From assembly GCA_016188675.1 (NCBI GenBank), contig JACPHJ010000025.1, positions 1 to 35,142 of the forward strand: DNA of 35,142 nucleotides. Direction: 5' to 3'. The notes under the pieces were generated by a model. It had not been told where the DNA came from. It searched no databases and worked only from the letters and a program-made list of their open reading frames with translations. Positions 22,294-30,887 of the stretch are shown here, in pieces. The position numbers and the translations under genes were made by a program. The stretch comes from Planctomycetota bacterium. Its GTDB lineage: Bacteria; Planctomycetota; Brocadiia; Brocadiales; Brocadiaceae. Numbering within the stretch: position 1 is the first letter of the stretch; every line of letters starts with the position of its first letter.

Positions 22294-23088
22294 ATGGGCG
22301 TTGATAGTACAGGTGTTTCAGAGCAACAAGTTGCATATACCGCAGGGAATCTGCTTACGCGGAGCGCGATGTACCAGATTTTATCCGCATCCTTTCTTTA
22401 TCCTGAAGAGAAAAACCTTTCGATTCTGAAAAGCTCAAATTTTCTGGAACACGTTAAGGATTTGACGTTGTGTTATGCAGATATTGATAATGGCGTGGCG
22501 CTGCAAAGTTGTTTGAACGAAGTGCGGGAGTTATACGGAAATACTAACATAGGAGATTTGCAAAAGATCTATATGCGTATTGTGGGACACACCATGTCGA
22601 AAGAGTGTCCATTGTATGAGACCCAATTTGGTGCAGCCCATGTATATCAGCAAGTTCATGAATTGGGAGATATTCAGGGCTTTTACAAGGCTTTTGGTCT
22701 TGATCTCTCCGAGATAGAGAAAGAACGCTGTGACCATATCAGCGTTGAGTTGGAATTTATGCAATTTTTGCTGTACAAGCAAGCATATGCCCTGGAAAAT
22801 CATGGAGGAGAAAAGGCGCAGATATGTTTGGAGGCGCAAAAGAAGTTTTTGAAAGAGCATGTAGGGAAATGGATGCCTCTTTTTGCGGTGCTTTTTGGCA
22901 GAAAGGCAGGGGATGGGTTTTATTGCGCATTGTCTGCCCTGACAAAGGAGTTTTTAAGGCTGGAAATGAAGTTGCTGGATATTACAACGGAGCTGTACAA
23001 GGAGTCTGATCTGAATCAGGAAGCGGTTGCAGGCGCCTCCGATGAGTGTTTATCCTGCGCTTCTTCTGAAGATTTCAATGAGGAATAG
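22294..23088 (+). CDS. TorD/NarJ-family molybdoenzyme chaperone
   Basis: This all-helical cytoplasmic protein of 264 residues is of the TorD/DmsD/NarJ family. These proteins bind the Tat leader of a molybdoenzyme and hold it until the cofactor is inserted. Family hallmarks are the CPLYETQFG segment (105-113), GFYKAFGL (129-136) and DHISVELEFM (147-156). The C-terminal tail contains a Cys pair (ECLSCASS). Position between nxrB and nxrA makes NxrA its client. It is translationally close to both neighbours: 13 bp after nxrB and only 2 bp before the next gene. A GAGGA ribosome-binding site (22285-22289) precedes ATG 22294. Confidence 0.9.
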   Translation: MGVDSTGVSEQQVAYTAGNLLTRSAMYQILSASFLYPEEKNLSILKSSNFLEHVKDLTLCYADIDNGVALQSCLNEVRELYGNTNIGDLQKIYMRIVGHTMSKECPLYETQFGAAHVYQQVHELGDIQGFYKAFGLDLSEIEKERCDHISVELEFMQFLLYKQAYALENHGGEKAQICLEAQKKFLKEHVGKWMPLFAVLFGRKAGDGFYCALSALTKEFLRLEMKLLDITTELYKESDLNQEAVAGASDECLSCASSEDFNEE

Positions 23089-23090
23089 AT

Positions 23091-24044
23091 ATGAGACTCG
23101 AATTTGACCCAAGTTTAATCGAAGAAGTAATATTTGGAGAATTAAAGGCTAGGGAGGCCAAGGGGGATTTCGCTTTCACCTTGGAATATCATTCCTTTAT
23201 CGATCCGGTTTATGAAAATTTTCCGTTAGAGGAGAGACCTTCACAGTTCAAAAAAATAGAGTGGGATTTTTTCAAAAAACTCGAATTTCCAAAGGCAATA
23301 AAAGATATCTTTGATGAATTTCCTGAGTTTGAAGTAAAGTCCGGCGGGGGGGTGATTGCAAGGGCGGTAAATCCTAATGATGAGGGAGCTTATCTGACAA
23401 AAGGGATGAACCAGGATGAGGGGAAAAAAAGGATTGTCGTTAAATTGCTTTCAGACCGCTTTCAGGATATCTCTTATCTGGGAAAGCTTGTCAGGCATGA
23501 ACTTACCCATGCTTCTGACATGCTCAGCGAATTATTTGGCTATCGCGACGAGCGGCTTGGCGTTAATCCTATGGAAGAGTGTATTGTAAAAGAGCGCTAT
23601 AGCACCTTCTGGGATATTTTTGTTGATAGTAGATTAATCAGGAACGGTAAAGAGACCATATCTGACAGGGAGAGTAGATACAGAGAGTTTGAAGCGCTCT
23701 ACAGAAAATTTCCTGACGATGTAAAAAGTACCATTTTCGACGCTCTATGGAAGGATGAAAGTTTTACTCATGATAGGATATTAACTCTGGCAAGGGATGT
23801 AAATGAGGTAATAAAGATTTCTGAAGGATTACCTGTCATGCATGCCGTCAAAAAGAAAAGGCCGGTTTTGCCGGGTGTTCAGTGTCCTCTCTGTCAGTTT
23901 CGTACTTATAGTTGGGCGGAAAATATTGAACAAGACGCTTGCCTTGTGGACGCTATCAAAAAGGATTTTCCCAACTGGGAACCGGAAGATGGCGTATGCG
24001 GACAATGTACAGAGGCCTATAAGGTAAGAACTACTGTTTGTTAA
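23091..24044 (+). CDS. Putative zincin-like protein with C-terminal Cys4 site (NXR accessory)
   Basis: I do not recognise the exact family. The 317-residue soluble protein has a gluzincin-like HExxH motif: H136-E137-L-T-H140 in LVRHELTHASDML, inside a helix that follows a beta strand (RIVVKLL), as in metallopeptidases. A conserved-looking WDIFVDSRLIRNG segment (174-186) could give a third metal ligand. The C-terminus has two CxxC pairs, CPLC (265-268) and CGQC (303-306), likely a zinc or Fe-S site. There is no signal peptide, so it acts in the cytoplasm. It starts 2 bp after the chaperone gene and ends 58 bp before nxrA, arguing for a role in NXR maturation. Whether it cleaves anything is unknown. 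Confidence 0.75.
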   Translation: MRLEFDPSLIEEVIFGELKAREAKGDFAFTLEYHSFIDPVYENFPLEERPSQFKKIEWDFFKKLEFPKAIKDIFDEFPEFEVKSGGGVIARAVNPNDEGAYLTKGMNQDEGKKRIVVKLLSDRFQDISYLGKLVRHELTHASDMLSELFGYRDERLGVNPMEECIVKERYSTFWDIFVDSRLIRNGKETISDRESRYREFEALYRKFPDDVKSTIFDALWKDESFTHDRILTLARDVNEVIKISEGLPVMHAVKKKRPVLPGVQCPLCQFRTYSWAENIEQDACLVDAIKKDFPNWEPEDGVCGQCTEAYKVRTTVC

Positions 24045-24102
24045 TATATATAGTTAAAACTTTTTATATAAATTGTTTTTAATTGAGAAAGGAGTAGGAA
24101 AT

Positions 24103-27100
24103 ATGAAACTTACCAGGAGAACTTTCCTACAAATAGCAGGTGCGACAGGCGCAACCTTTACCATTGCAAATAAGGCAATGGCATTCCGGTTACTGAAACC
24201 TGCTGTGGAAGTGGGAAATCCGTTGGATGCTTATCCTGATCGCGCGTGGGAAAGTGTATATCGTGACCAATACAGGTATGATAGAACATTCACTTTTACC
24301 TGTTCACCGAATGACACCCATGCTTGCAGGGTAAGGGCATTTGTAAGAAATGAAGTGGTAATGAGGGTTGAACAGAATTACGACCACCAGAATTATTCAG
24401 ACCTGTATGGGAACAAGGCCACCAGGAACTGGAACCCCAGGATGTGCTTGAAAGGGTACACATTCCATCGCAGGGTTTATGGACCTTACAGGTTAAGATA
24501 TCCGCTTATTCGAAAAGGATGGAAGCTGTGGGCGGATGACGGATTTCCGGAATTGACGCCGGAAAATAAATCCAAATACATGTTTGATGCAAGAGGCCAG
24601 GACGAATTATTAAAGGCATCGTGGGACGAAGCTTTTACCTATGCTTCTAAGGGAATTATCCATATTACCAGGAAATATAGCGGTGAAGAAGGGGCTAAAA
24701 AGCTCATAGAACAGGGATACCCGAAAGAGATGGTTGACCCCATGAAGGGTGCAGGCACGCGTACATTCAAGGGTCGTGGCGGTATGGGCCTTCTAGGGGT
24801 TATCGGTAAATATGGAATGTACAGATTTAACAATACGCTCGCCTTGGTTGATAGCCATAATAGGGGCGTTGGCGCTGATAAGGCACTCGGTGGAAGGAAC
24901 TGGTCGAACTATACATGGCACGGCGATCAGGCGCCAGGACATCCTTTCTCTCATGGCTTGCAGACCTCAGATGTTGATATGAATGATATTCGTTTCTCAA
25001 AGCTGGTTATCCAAACAGGGAAAAACCTTATCGAAAATAAGATGCCTGAGGCTCACTGGCTTACCCAGGTTATGGAGAGGGGCGGAAAACTGGTTGTTAT
25101 AACACCGGAATACAGTCCGTCTGCTCAAAAGGCTGATTACTGGATACCGATAAAATGTAATACCGATACAGCGCTCTTTCTCGGCTTGACGAAGATATTA
25201 ATGGATGAGAAGCTTTATGATGCAGATTATGTGAAAAAGTTTACCGATTTCCCATTACTCGTTAGAACAGATACCCTGAAGAGATTAAGTCCGCTGGACA
25301 TTATACCTGGCTATAAATTGGAAGATATTTCACATGGCGCAAGTTATAAGATTCATGGTTTGCATGATGACCAGAGGGAGAAGGTTGGGGATTTCATGGT
25401 ATGGGATGCAAAGACGAATAGTCCGAAACCAATCACGAGGGATGATGTAGGCGATAAGCTGACGGCGAAGGGGATTGATCCGGTGCTCGATGGAACATTT
25501 AAGGTAAAAACTGTTGATGGTAAAGAGATTGAGGTTATGCCGCTCTTTGAGATGTATAAGGTACACCTGAAAGATTACGACATAGACACGGTGGTTGAAA
25601 TAACCAATTCTCCAAAAGAGTTAATTGAGAGATTGGCACATGATATTGCAACCATAAAGCCTGTTGCCATTCACTATGGTGAAGGTATTAACCATTGGTT
25701 TCATGCTACCTTAATGAACAGGTCTACTTACCTGCCGTTGATGCTGACGGGGAATGTTGGTTATATGGGTTCCGGTTCGCATACCTGGGCAGGCAATTAC
25801 AAGGCGGGCAATTTCCAGTCGGCAAAATGGTGCGGTCCTGGATTCTATGGTTGGGTGGCAGAGGACGTATTCAATCCAAATCTCGATCCAAACGCGCCTG
25901 CGATGGATTTGAAGGTGAAAGGTCGCGCCTACGATGAGGAGGTTGCATACTGGAACCACAGTGACAGACCATTGATTGTAAATACTCCAAAGTATGGGCG
26001 TAAATGTTTTACGGGCAAGACGCACATGCCAACTCCGACAAAAATTATGTGGTTTACCAATGTAAACCTCGTTAATAACGCAAAGCATGTGTATCATATG
26101 CTGAAGAATGTGAACCCAAATATTGAGCAGATTATGTCTACTGATATTGAAATGACGGGTTCCATCGAGTATGCAGATTTTGCATTTCCTGCGAATTCAT
26201 GGATGGAATTTGAGACCCATGAAATTACCAGCTCATGCTCAAATCCGTTCTATCAGATTTGGAAGGGCGGCATAAGGCCAGTGAATGATTCCAAGGATGA
26301 CGTGATGATCATTGCGGGTATGGCGGCCAAACTGGGTGAGTTACTCAGGGATATGAGGTTCAGGGATTTCTGGAAGTTTGCATTAGAGGGCAGACCTGAA
26401 GTTTATATAAACCGGCTGCTGGATGGTAGTACAACCGCGAAGGGATATACCTTTGAAGATATCATTGCGGGTAAATACGGTGAACCTGGAGTAGCATTGT
26501 TAAATTACAGGACTTATCCAAGGCATCCTTTCTGGGAGCAAGTACACGAAAGTATTCCGTTCTATACCCCAACAGGAAGGCTGCAGGCATACAATGATGA
26601 ACCGGAGATCATTGAGTATGGTGAGAATTTCATTGTGCATCGTGAAGGGCCGGAGGCAACGCCTTACTTGCCGAATGTCATTGTGAGTACCAATCCTTAT
26701 ATACGTCCGGATGATTACGGAATTCCGGAAAGCGCTGAACACTGGGATGAAAGGACAGTTCGGAACATCAAGAAGTCATGGTCTGATACAAAGCAGACAA
26801 AGAACTTCCTGTGGGAGAAGGGTTATAAGTTCTATTGTGTAACCCCAAAATCAAGACATACGGTGCACTCACAGTGGGCAGTGACGGACTGGAACTTTAT
26901 CTGGAATAACAACTTTGGCGATCCATACAGAATGGATAAGAGGATGCCCGGCGTAGGGGAACATCAGATTAATATAAACCCACAGGCGGCGAAAGACCTT
27001 GGTATTAATGATGGTGATTATGTCTATGTTGATGCTAATCCGGCCGACAGGCCATACGAAGGTTGGAAGCCAAGCGATCCTTTCTATAAGGTTTCAAGGC

Positions 27101-27552
27101 TTATGCTGAGGGCAAAGTATAACTCATCCTATCCTTACGGAGTAACGATGATTAAACACTCTTCATGGATAGCAACAGAAAGAAGCGTGAAGGCGCACGA
27201 GACCAGGCCCGACGGCAGGGCACTGTCTGCAGGTACCGGGTATCAATCCAGTTTCCGCTATGGTTCTCAGCAGAGTCTTACCAGAGACTGGTCTATGCCT
27301 ATGCACCAGTTGGATAGCCTGTTCCACAAGGCAAAGATTGGTATGAAGTTCATTTTCGGATTCGAGGGTGATAACCACGGTATCAATACGGTTCCCAAGG
27401 AGACATTAGTCAAGATTACTAAGGCAGAGGATGGTGGTATTGGTGGGAAAGGAGTATGGGATCCGGTGAAGACGGGCTATACTACAGGCAATGAGAATGA
27501 CTTCATGAAGAAGTACCTTAACGGTGAATTAATAAAAGTAGAAAAGGCGTAA
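24103..27552 (+). CDS. nxrA: Nitrite oxidoreductase subunit A (molybdopterin catalytic subunit)
   Basis: NxrA, 1149 residues, oxidises nitrite to nitrate at a molybdenum bis-MGD centre. It starts with a Tat signal (LTRRTFLQIAGA, cleavage near AMA-FRL), so the folded enzyme is exported. The proximal cluster site reads C67-x3-D71-x3-C75 with C115 in NPRMCLKG; NarG has His-x3-Cys-x3-Cys at the same place. The likely Mo ligand is D275 in NYTWHGDQAPGHP, aligned to D222 of NarG. The C-terminal region (about 900-1060) is the cofactor-binding cap domain (HTVHSQWAVTDWNF, HQININPQAAKDLGI). The length matches periplasmic NxrA of anammox bacteria and Nitrospira, as I remember them. ATG 24103 with AAAGGAG at 24088-24094 is preferred over a TTG at 24073. 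A hairpin terminator follows. Confidence 0.95.
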   Translation: MKLTRRTFLQIAGATGATFTIANKAMAFRLLKPAVEVGNPLDAYPDRAWESVYRDQYRYDRTFTFTCSPNDTHACRVRAFVRNEVVMRVEQNYDHQNYSDLYGNKATRNWNPRMCLKGYTFHRRVYGPYRLRYPLIRKGWKLWADDGFPELTPENKSKYMFDARGQDELLKASWDEAFTYASKGIIHITRKYSGEEGAKKLIEQGYPKEMVDPMKGAGTRTFKGRGGMGLLGVIGKYGMYRFNNTLALVDSHNRGVGADKALGGRNWSNYTWHGDQAPGHPFSHGLQTSDVDMNDIRFSKLVIQTGKNLIENKMPEAHWLTQVMERGGKLVVITPEYSPSAQKADYWIPIKCNTDTALFLGLTKILMDEKLYDADYVKKFTDFPLLVRTDTLKRLSPLDIIPGYKLEDISHGASYKIHGLHDDQREKVGDFMVWDAKTNSPKPITRDDVGDKLTAKGIDPVLDGTFKVKTVDGKEIEVMPLFEMYKVHLKDYDIDTVVEITNSPKELIERLAHDIATIKPVAIHYGEGINHWFHATLMNRSTYLPLMLTGNVGYMGSGSHTWAGNYKAGNFQSAKWCGPGFYGWVAEDVFNPNLDPNAPAMDLKVKGRAYDEEVAYWNHSDRPLIVNTPKYGRKCFTGKTHMPTPTKIMWFTNVNLVNNAKHVYHMLKNVNPNIEQIMSTDIEMTGSIEYADFAFPANSWMEFETHEITSSCSNPFYQIWKGGIRPVNDSKDDVMIIAGMAAKLGELLRDMRFRDFWKFALEGRPEVYINRLLDGSTTAKGYTFEDIIAGKYGEPGVALLNYRTYPRHPFWEQVHESIPFYTPTGRLQAYNDEPEIIEYGENFIVHREGPEATPYLPNVIVSTNPYIRPDDYGIPESAEHWDERTVRNIKKSWSDTKQTKNFLWEKGYKFYCVTPKSRHTVHSQWAVTDWNFIWNNNFGDPYRMDKRMPGVGEHQININPQAAKDLGINDGDYVYVDANPADRPYEGWKPSDPFYKVSRLMLRAKYNSSYPYGVTMIKHSSWIATERSVKAHETRPDGRALSAGTGYQSSFRYGSQQSLTRDWSMPMHQLDSLFHKAKIGMKFIFGFEGDNHGINTVPKETLVKITKAEDGGIGGKGVWDPVKTGYTTGNENDFMKKYLNGELIKVEKA

Positions 27553-27572
27553 ATTAGATTATGTAAGGTCAA

Positions 27573-27625
27573 AAACGAGCTAACAGATGGAATGAAAAGC
27601 ATTTGTTAGCTCGTTTAGTTTTAGG
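27573..27625 (+). terminator. Terminator of the nxr operon
   Basis: A 13-bp perfect stem AAACGAGCTAACA (27573-27585) / TGTTAGCTCGTTT (27604-27616) with an 18-nt loop is followed by AGTTTTAG. It lies 20 bp after the nxrA stop. The loop is long and the T run broken, so some read-through into the cupredoxin gene is possible. Confidence 0.8.
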
Positions 27626-27660
27626 GTTTCTTAAATTTTGGAAGAAGGAGAAAGGAATTT

Positions 27661-28389
27661 ATGAAAAAATATTTGATTGCTGGGATACTTGCAGCGTCGT
27701 GTGTGGCATTTTCGTATAATTCATGTGTGTGGGCTCAGACTGAAGAAAAGAAGGCGTTGACGCCTGAAGAGGCTGCTGAAGCAATGAAGAAGCTGGAAGA
27801 GGCGCAGCAGAAACTGAAGAAGGTGGTTAGGAATCTGCCAAAGGTGGACAATGCAGGCTCCATTACAGGCGTTGTAACGTGCCAGAAAATGAGGAATAAT
27901 GGGGATGCTATTGTCTTTGTTGAAAAGGTAGGTGATAATAAGTTTGATCCTCCTGCTGAGCATGCAGTTATTGACCAGCTCAATCTTACCTACGTGCCTC
28001 GTGTTGTAGCCATGCAGAAAGGTACTACAGCGGATTTTCCTAATAGCGATGCAGTCCGCCACAATGTATTTTCTCCTCCTACCGCAGCCTTGCAATTTAA
28101 CCTGGGGACGTATCCGACTGGTGTTGTTAAGGAGGTACTTTTTGATGTCGTTGGTGAGACGCCCCTTCTCTGCAATGTTCATAATGAAATGGCTGGCTTT
28201 GCCGTTACGTTCGAGAATCCTTATTTTGCAATGACAGAGAAAGACGGAAACTACACACTGGAAGGCGTTCCGCCTGGGAAATACGTAGTAAAGACGTGGC
28301 ACGAAAAGCTTAAGGATGTATCGCAAGAGGTTACTGTGGAAGCCGGAAAGGCCACAACCGCTAATTTTGAATTAAAGAGAAGAAGATAA
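27661..28389 (+). CDS. Exported cupredoxin (blue copper) protein, second copy
   Basis: This protein of 242 residues has a Sec signal peptide (cleavage near VWAQ-TEE), a short coiled coil (35-57, EEAAEAMKKLEEAQQKLKK) and a plastocyanin-like domain. The latter has likely copper ligands H134 (in AVRHNVF) and C171, H174, M177 in CNVHNEM. The final 50 residues (EKDGNYTLEGVPPGKYVVKTW) are a carboxypeptidase-regulatory-like unit. It is a clear paralogue of the protein encoded at 9637, sharing the NPYFAxTxxxGxxxxExVPxGKY...W.EKL pattern. Directly downstream of nxrA, it is a candidate electron acceptor for NXR. The GAAGGAGAAAGG ribosome-binding site is good. A strong terminator follows. Confidence 0.87.
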   Translation: MKKYLIAGILAASCVAFSYNSCVWAQTEEKKALTPEEAAEAMKKLEEAQQKLKKVVRNLPKVDNAGSITGVVTCQKMRNNGDAIVFVEKVGDNKFDPPAEHAVIDQLNLTYVPRVVAMQKGTTADFPNSDAVRHNVFSPPTAALQFNLGTYPTGVVKEVLFDVVGETPLLCNVHNEMAGFAVTFENPYFAMTEKDGNYTLEGVPPGKYVVKTWHEKLKDVSQEVTVEAGKATTANFELKRRR

Positions 28390-28448
28390 TTTATGAGTTA
28401 AGGTGTTGTGACGCCTTATGGGTATATCAAATATGCCCTTTATATAGA

Positions 28449-28488
28449 ATTCCAGTGAGGCTAAAAAACCTCACTGGAATTTTTTTTT
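28449..28488 (+). terminator. Strong rho-independent terminator after cupredoxin gene
   Basis: ATTCCAGTGAGG (28449-28460) pairs perfectly with CCTCACTGGAAT (28469-28480), with an 8-nt loop, followed by eight or more T. This is the boundary between the NXR region and the housekeeping operon. Confidence 0.96.
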
Positions 28489-28581
28489 GATTAAAATGGT
28501 GCTTCCGGGAAATAGGATGGCAATCGTTACTGTTTTAAAAGCCGAATATCAAAACCAAAAAGGTGTTTGCCAAGTTTGCAT

Positions 28582-28611
28582 TTGACAAAGTCTGCAACAT
28601 GCTAATATAAT
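28582..28611 (+). promoter_or_regulatory. Sigma70 promoter of the ispG-dxr-rseP operon
   Basis: TTGACA (28582-28587) and TATAAT (28606-28611), both exact, are separated by 18 bp. The predicted start of transcription is about 70 bp before the ispG ATG. Confidence 0.8.
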
Positions 28612-28689
28612 TAATACTTTGAAAATAGTTGCCTAGAGAGCTGTTGCTATACAATTTTCTGAATTAGATTGATAAACTTACCGGAAACG

Positions 28690-29748
28690 ATGATTCAACG
28701 ACGTAAAACACGGGTAGTTAAAGCAGGCGGGGTGTTGATTGGCGGAGATAACCCAATATCCGTGCAGACAATGACCAAGACCCACACCGAGGACATCGAC
28801 GCTACAGTTCAACAGATTAAAGAGCTGGAAGCGATTGGTTGTCATATTATCCGTGTGGCAGTTCCTACCATTGTTTCAGCCAAGTGTCTTGGCGCTATTA
28901 AGAGGCAGATAAAAATCCCACTGGTTGCCGATATACACTTTGGGCATCACCTCGCTCTGGAAGCTATTGCACAGGGCGTAGATAAAATAAGAATCAATCC
29001 GGGAAACATGAAAGACAGGCAAAAGCTGGAAGAGTTTGTAAAAGCCGCAAAAGACAAAGGCATTCCTGTTCGTATCGGTGTGAATTCAGGTTCCGTGCGC
29101 GGTGAAGGTGATGAACACGAAAAACTAACCACCCTGATGGTAAAGACTGTCTTGCAGTATTGCGAGCATTTCGAATCGCTGGGATTTAAAGATATTGTAC
29201 TTTCACTCAAGGCGTCCGATGTGCCTTCAACCCTGGACGCTTACCGTTTAATAGCAACGCAGTGTGATTATCCGTTGCATTTGGGAGTCACGGCAGCAGG
29301 GCCTCCGAGTCTGGCTACGATCAAGTCCGCTATTGGTATAGGGGGGCTGCTCTCCGAGGGTATCGGTGATACCCTGCGGGTTTCTTACACGGGTGCGTCT
29401 GAATTGGAGATCAAGGCAGGATATGATATCCTGGAGGCGTTGGGTTTTCATAAACGAGCGGGAGTGGAACTCATTTCATGTCCCACGTGTGGCCGGTGTG
29501 AAATTGATTTGGTAAATATTGTGGAGCAGGTGAGACAGCGTTTGCCGGGTGATAAAAAAAATCTCCAGATTGCCATTATGGGGTGTGTGGTAAACGGTCC
29601 TGGGGAAGCCCGTGAGGTTGATATTGGTATTGCAGGTGGCAAGGGATTTGGATTCCTTTTCAAGAAGGGTGAGAAAGTGCGAAAGATACCAGAAGACCGT
29701 ATGGTGGATGAGCTTTTGGAAGAAATCGCCCAAATGTCGCCAAAATGA
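28690..29748 (+). CDS. ispG: 4-hydroxy-3-methylbut-2-en-1-yl diphosphate synthase (IspG/GcpE)
   Basis: IspG converts MEcPP to HMBPP in the MEP isoprenoid pathway, using a [4Fe-4S] cluster. The 352-residue protein has the TIM-barrel part (QRRKTRVVKAGGVLIGG, DIHFGHHLAL, RINPGN) and the C-terminal cluster domain. Ligands there are C264 and C267 (CPTCGRC), C299 (MGCVVNGPGEA) and E306. The length fits the short bacterial form. ATG 28690 is used because homologues begin near the QRRKTR motif; an in-frame TTG at 28669 is possible, and neither has a clear ribosome-binding site. The stop codon overlaps the dxr start (ATGA), so the two pathway genes are coupled. Confidence 0.97.
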   Translation: MIQRRKTRVVKAGGVLIGGDNPISVQTMTKTHTEDIDATVQQIKELEAIGCHIIRVAVPTIVSAKCLGAIKRQIKIPLVADIHFGHHLALEAIAQGVDKIRINPGNMKDRQKLEEFVKAAKDKGIPVRIGVNSGSVRGEGDEHEKLTTLMVKTVLQYCEHFESLGFKDIVLSLKASDVPSTLDAYRLIATQCDYPLHLGVTAAGPPSLATIKSAIGIGGLLSEGIGDTLRVSYTGASELEIKAGYDILEALGFHKRAGVELISCPTCGRCEIDLVNIVEQVRQRLPGDKKNLQIAIMGCVVNGPGEAREVDIGIAGGKGFGFLFKKGEKVRKIPEDRMVDELLEEIAQMSPK

Positions 29749-30887
29749 AAAATATAGTTGTCCTTGGTTCTACAGGTTCTATCGGCAAAAACACCCTTGA
29801 AGTCGCCCGTAATTTAAAAGATAAATTTCGGGTGATCGGCCTCTCTTCGAATTCGAGATGGGAATTACTGTCAGAGCAGATTGAGGAGTTCAAGCCGCGC
29901 TACGTTGCCTTAAATAATAGTCAATTAGCCGGAAAAATAAAAAGCAGTTTTCCCGGTAATCAACTGAAAATCCTGACCGGAAACAATTGCCTTGAAGAGA
30001 TTGTTTTACACGAAGAGGTTGATGTTGTGGTGTCCGCCGTAGTTGGCGCGGTTGGCTTGCCTGCGGCTATAGCGACAGTGCAGCAGGGAAAGACCCTCGC
30101 ACTAGCCAACAAAGAATCACTGGTTATGGCCGGGCATATCGTGATGTCGCTGGCAAAGAAAAATCAGATTTTGCCGGTGGACAGTGAACACAGCGCTATA
30201 TTCCAGTCCCTTCAGTCGGGTAAGCGAAGTGAAATTAAGCGCGTAATTATTACGGCGTCAGGAGGCCCTTTTTATGACTGGCCTGCGGATAAGCTTCCTG
30301 ATGTTAGCACCGCGCAGGCACTCAAGCATCCCACGTGGCAGATGGGACAAAAGATCACTATAGATTCTGCCACCCTGATGAATAAAGCGCTGGAAATTAT
30401 TGAGGCGAGGTGGCTGTTCGATCTGAATGCCGAACAAATAGACGTCGTGATACATCCTCAATCGATTATCCATTCAATGGTGGAGTTCTGTGACGGGTCA
30501 GTTATTGCTCAGATGGGAATGCCGGACATGAAGGTGCCCATACAGTATGCCTTGACATATCCGGAAAGAATGTCTCTCAGTGTACAACCATTAAATTTAT
30601 CAAGTATAGGAAGTCTCACTTTTAAGAAACCGGATATGGAAAAATTTCCGGCTTTGAGGCTGGGTTATCAAGCTGCCAGAGAAGGCGGTACGATGGGGGC
30701 AACACTTAATGCCGCCAATGAAGTTGCAGTGCAAGCATTCCTGGATGGCCAGATTAAATTCACGGAGATTGCATCCTCTGTTGAAAAGGTAATAAACAAT
30801 CATCATTATATTAAAAACCCTTGCCTGGAAGATGTTTTATCGGCAGACGCCTGGGCAAGAGAGGAGACTAAAAAATGCCTTATGTAA
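29745..30887 (+). CDS. dxr: 1-deoxy-D-xylulose 5-phosphate reductoisomerase
   Basis: Dxr (IspC) makes MEP from DXP, the committed step of the MEP pathway. The NADPH-binding motif is GSTGSIGKNTLEV (8-20). K123 lies in ALANKESLVMAG, and the metal ligands D146 and E148 in DSEHSAIFQ. S208-x4-N213-K214-x2-E217 (DSATLMNKALEIIE) completes the active site. The length of 380 residues is normal. It overlaps ispG by 4 bp and the rseP gene by 13 bp, so the three are one operon. Confidence 0.97.
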   Translation: MKNIVVLGSTGSIGKNTLEVARNLKDKFRVIGLSSNSRWELLSEQIEEFKPRYVALNNSQLAGKIKSSFPGNQLKILTGNNCLEEIVLHEEVDVVVSAVVGAVGLPAAIATVQQGKTLALANKESLVMAGHIVMSLAKKNQILPVDSEHSAIFQSLQSGKRSEIKRVIITASGGPFYDWPADKLPDVSTAQALKHPTWQMGQKITIDSATLMNKALEIIEARWLFDLNAEQIDVVIHPQSIIHSMVEFCDGSVIAQMGMPDMKVPIQYALTYPERMSLSVQPLNLSSIGSLTFKKPDMEKFPALRLGYQAAREGGTMGATLNAANEVAVQAFLDGQIKFTEIASSVEKVINNHHYIKNPCLEDVLSADAWAREETKKCLM

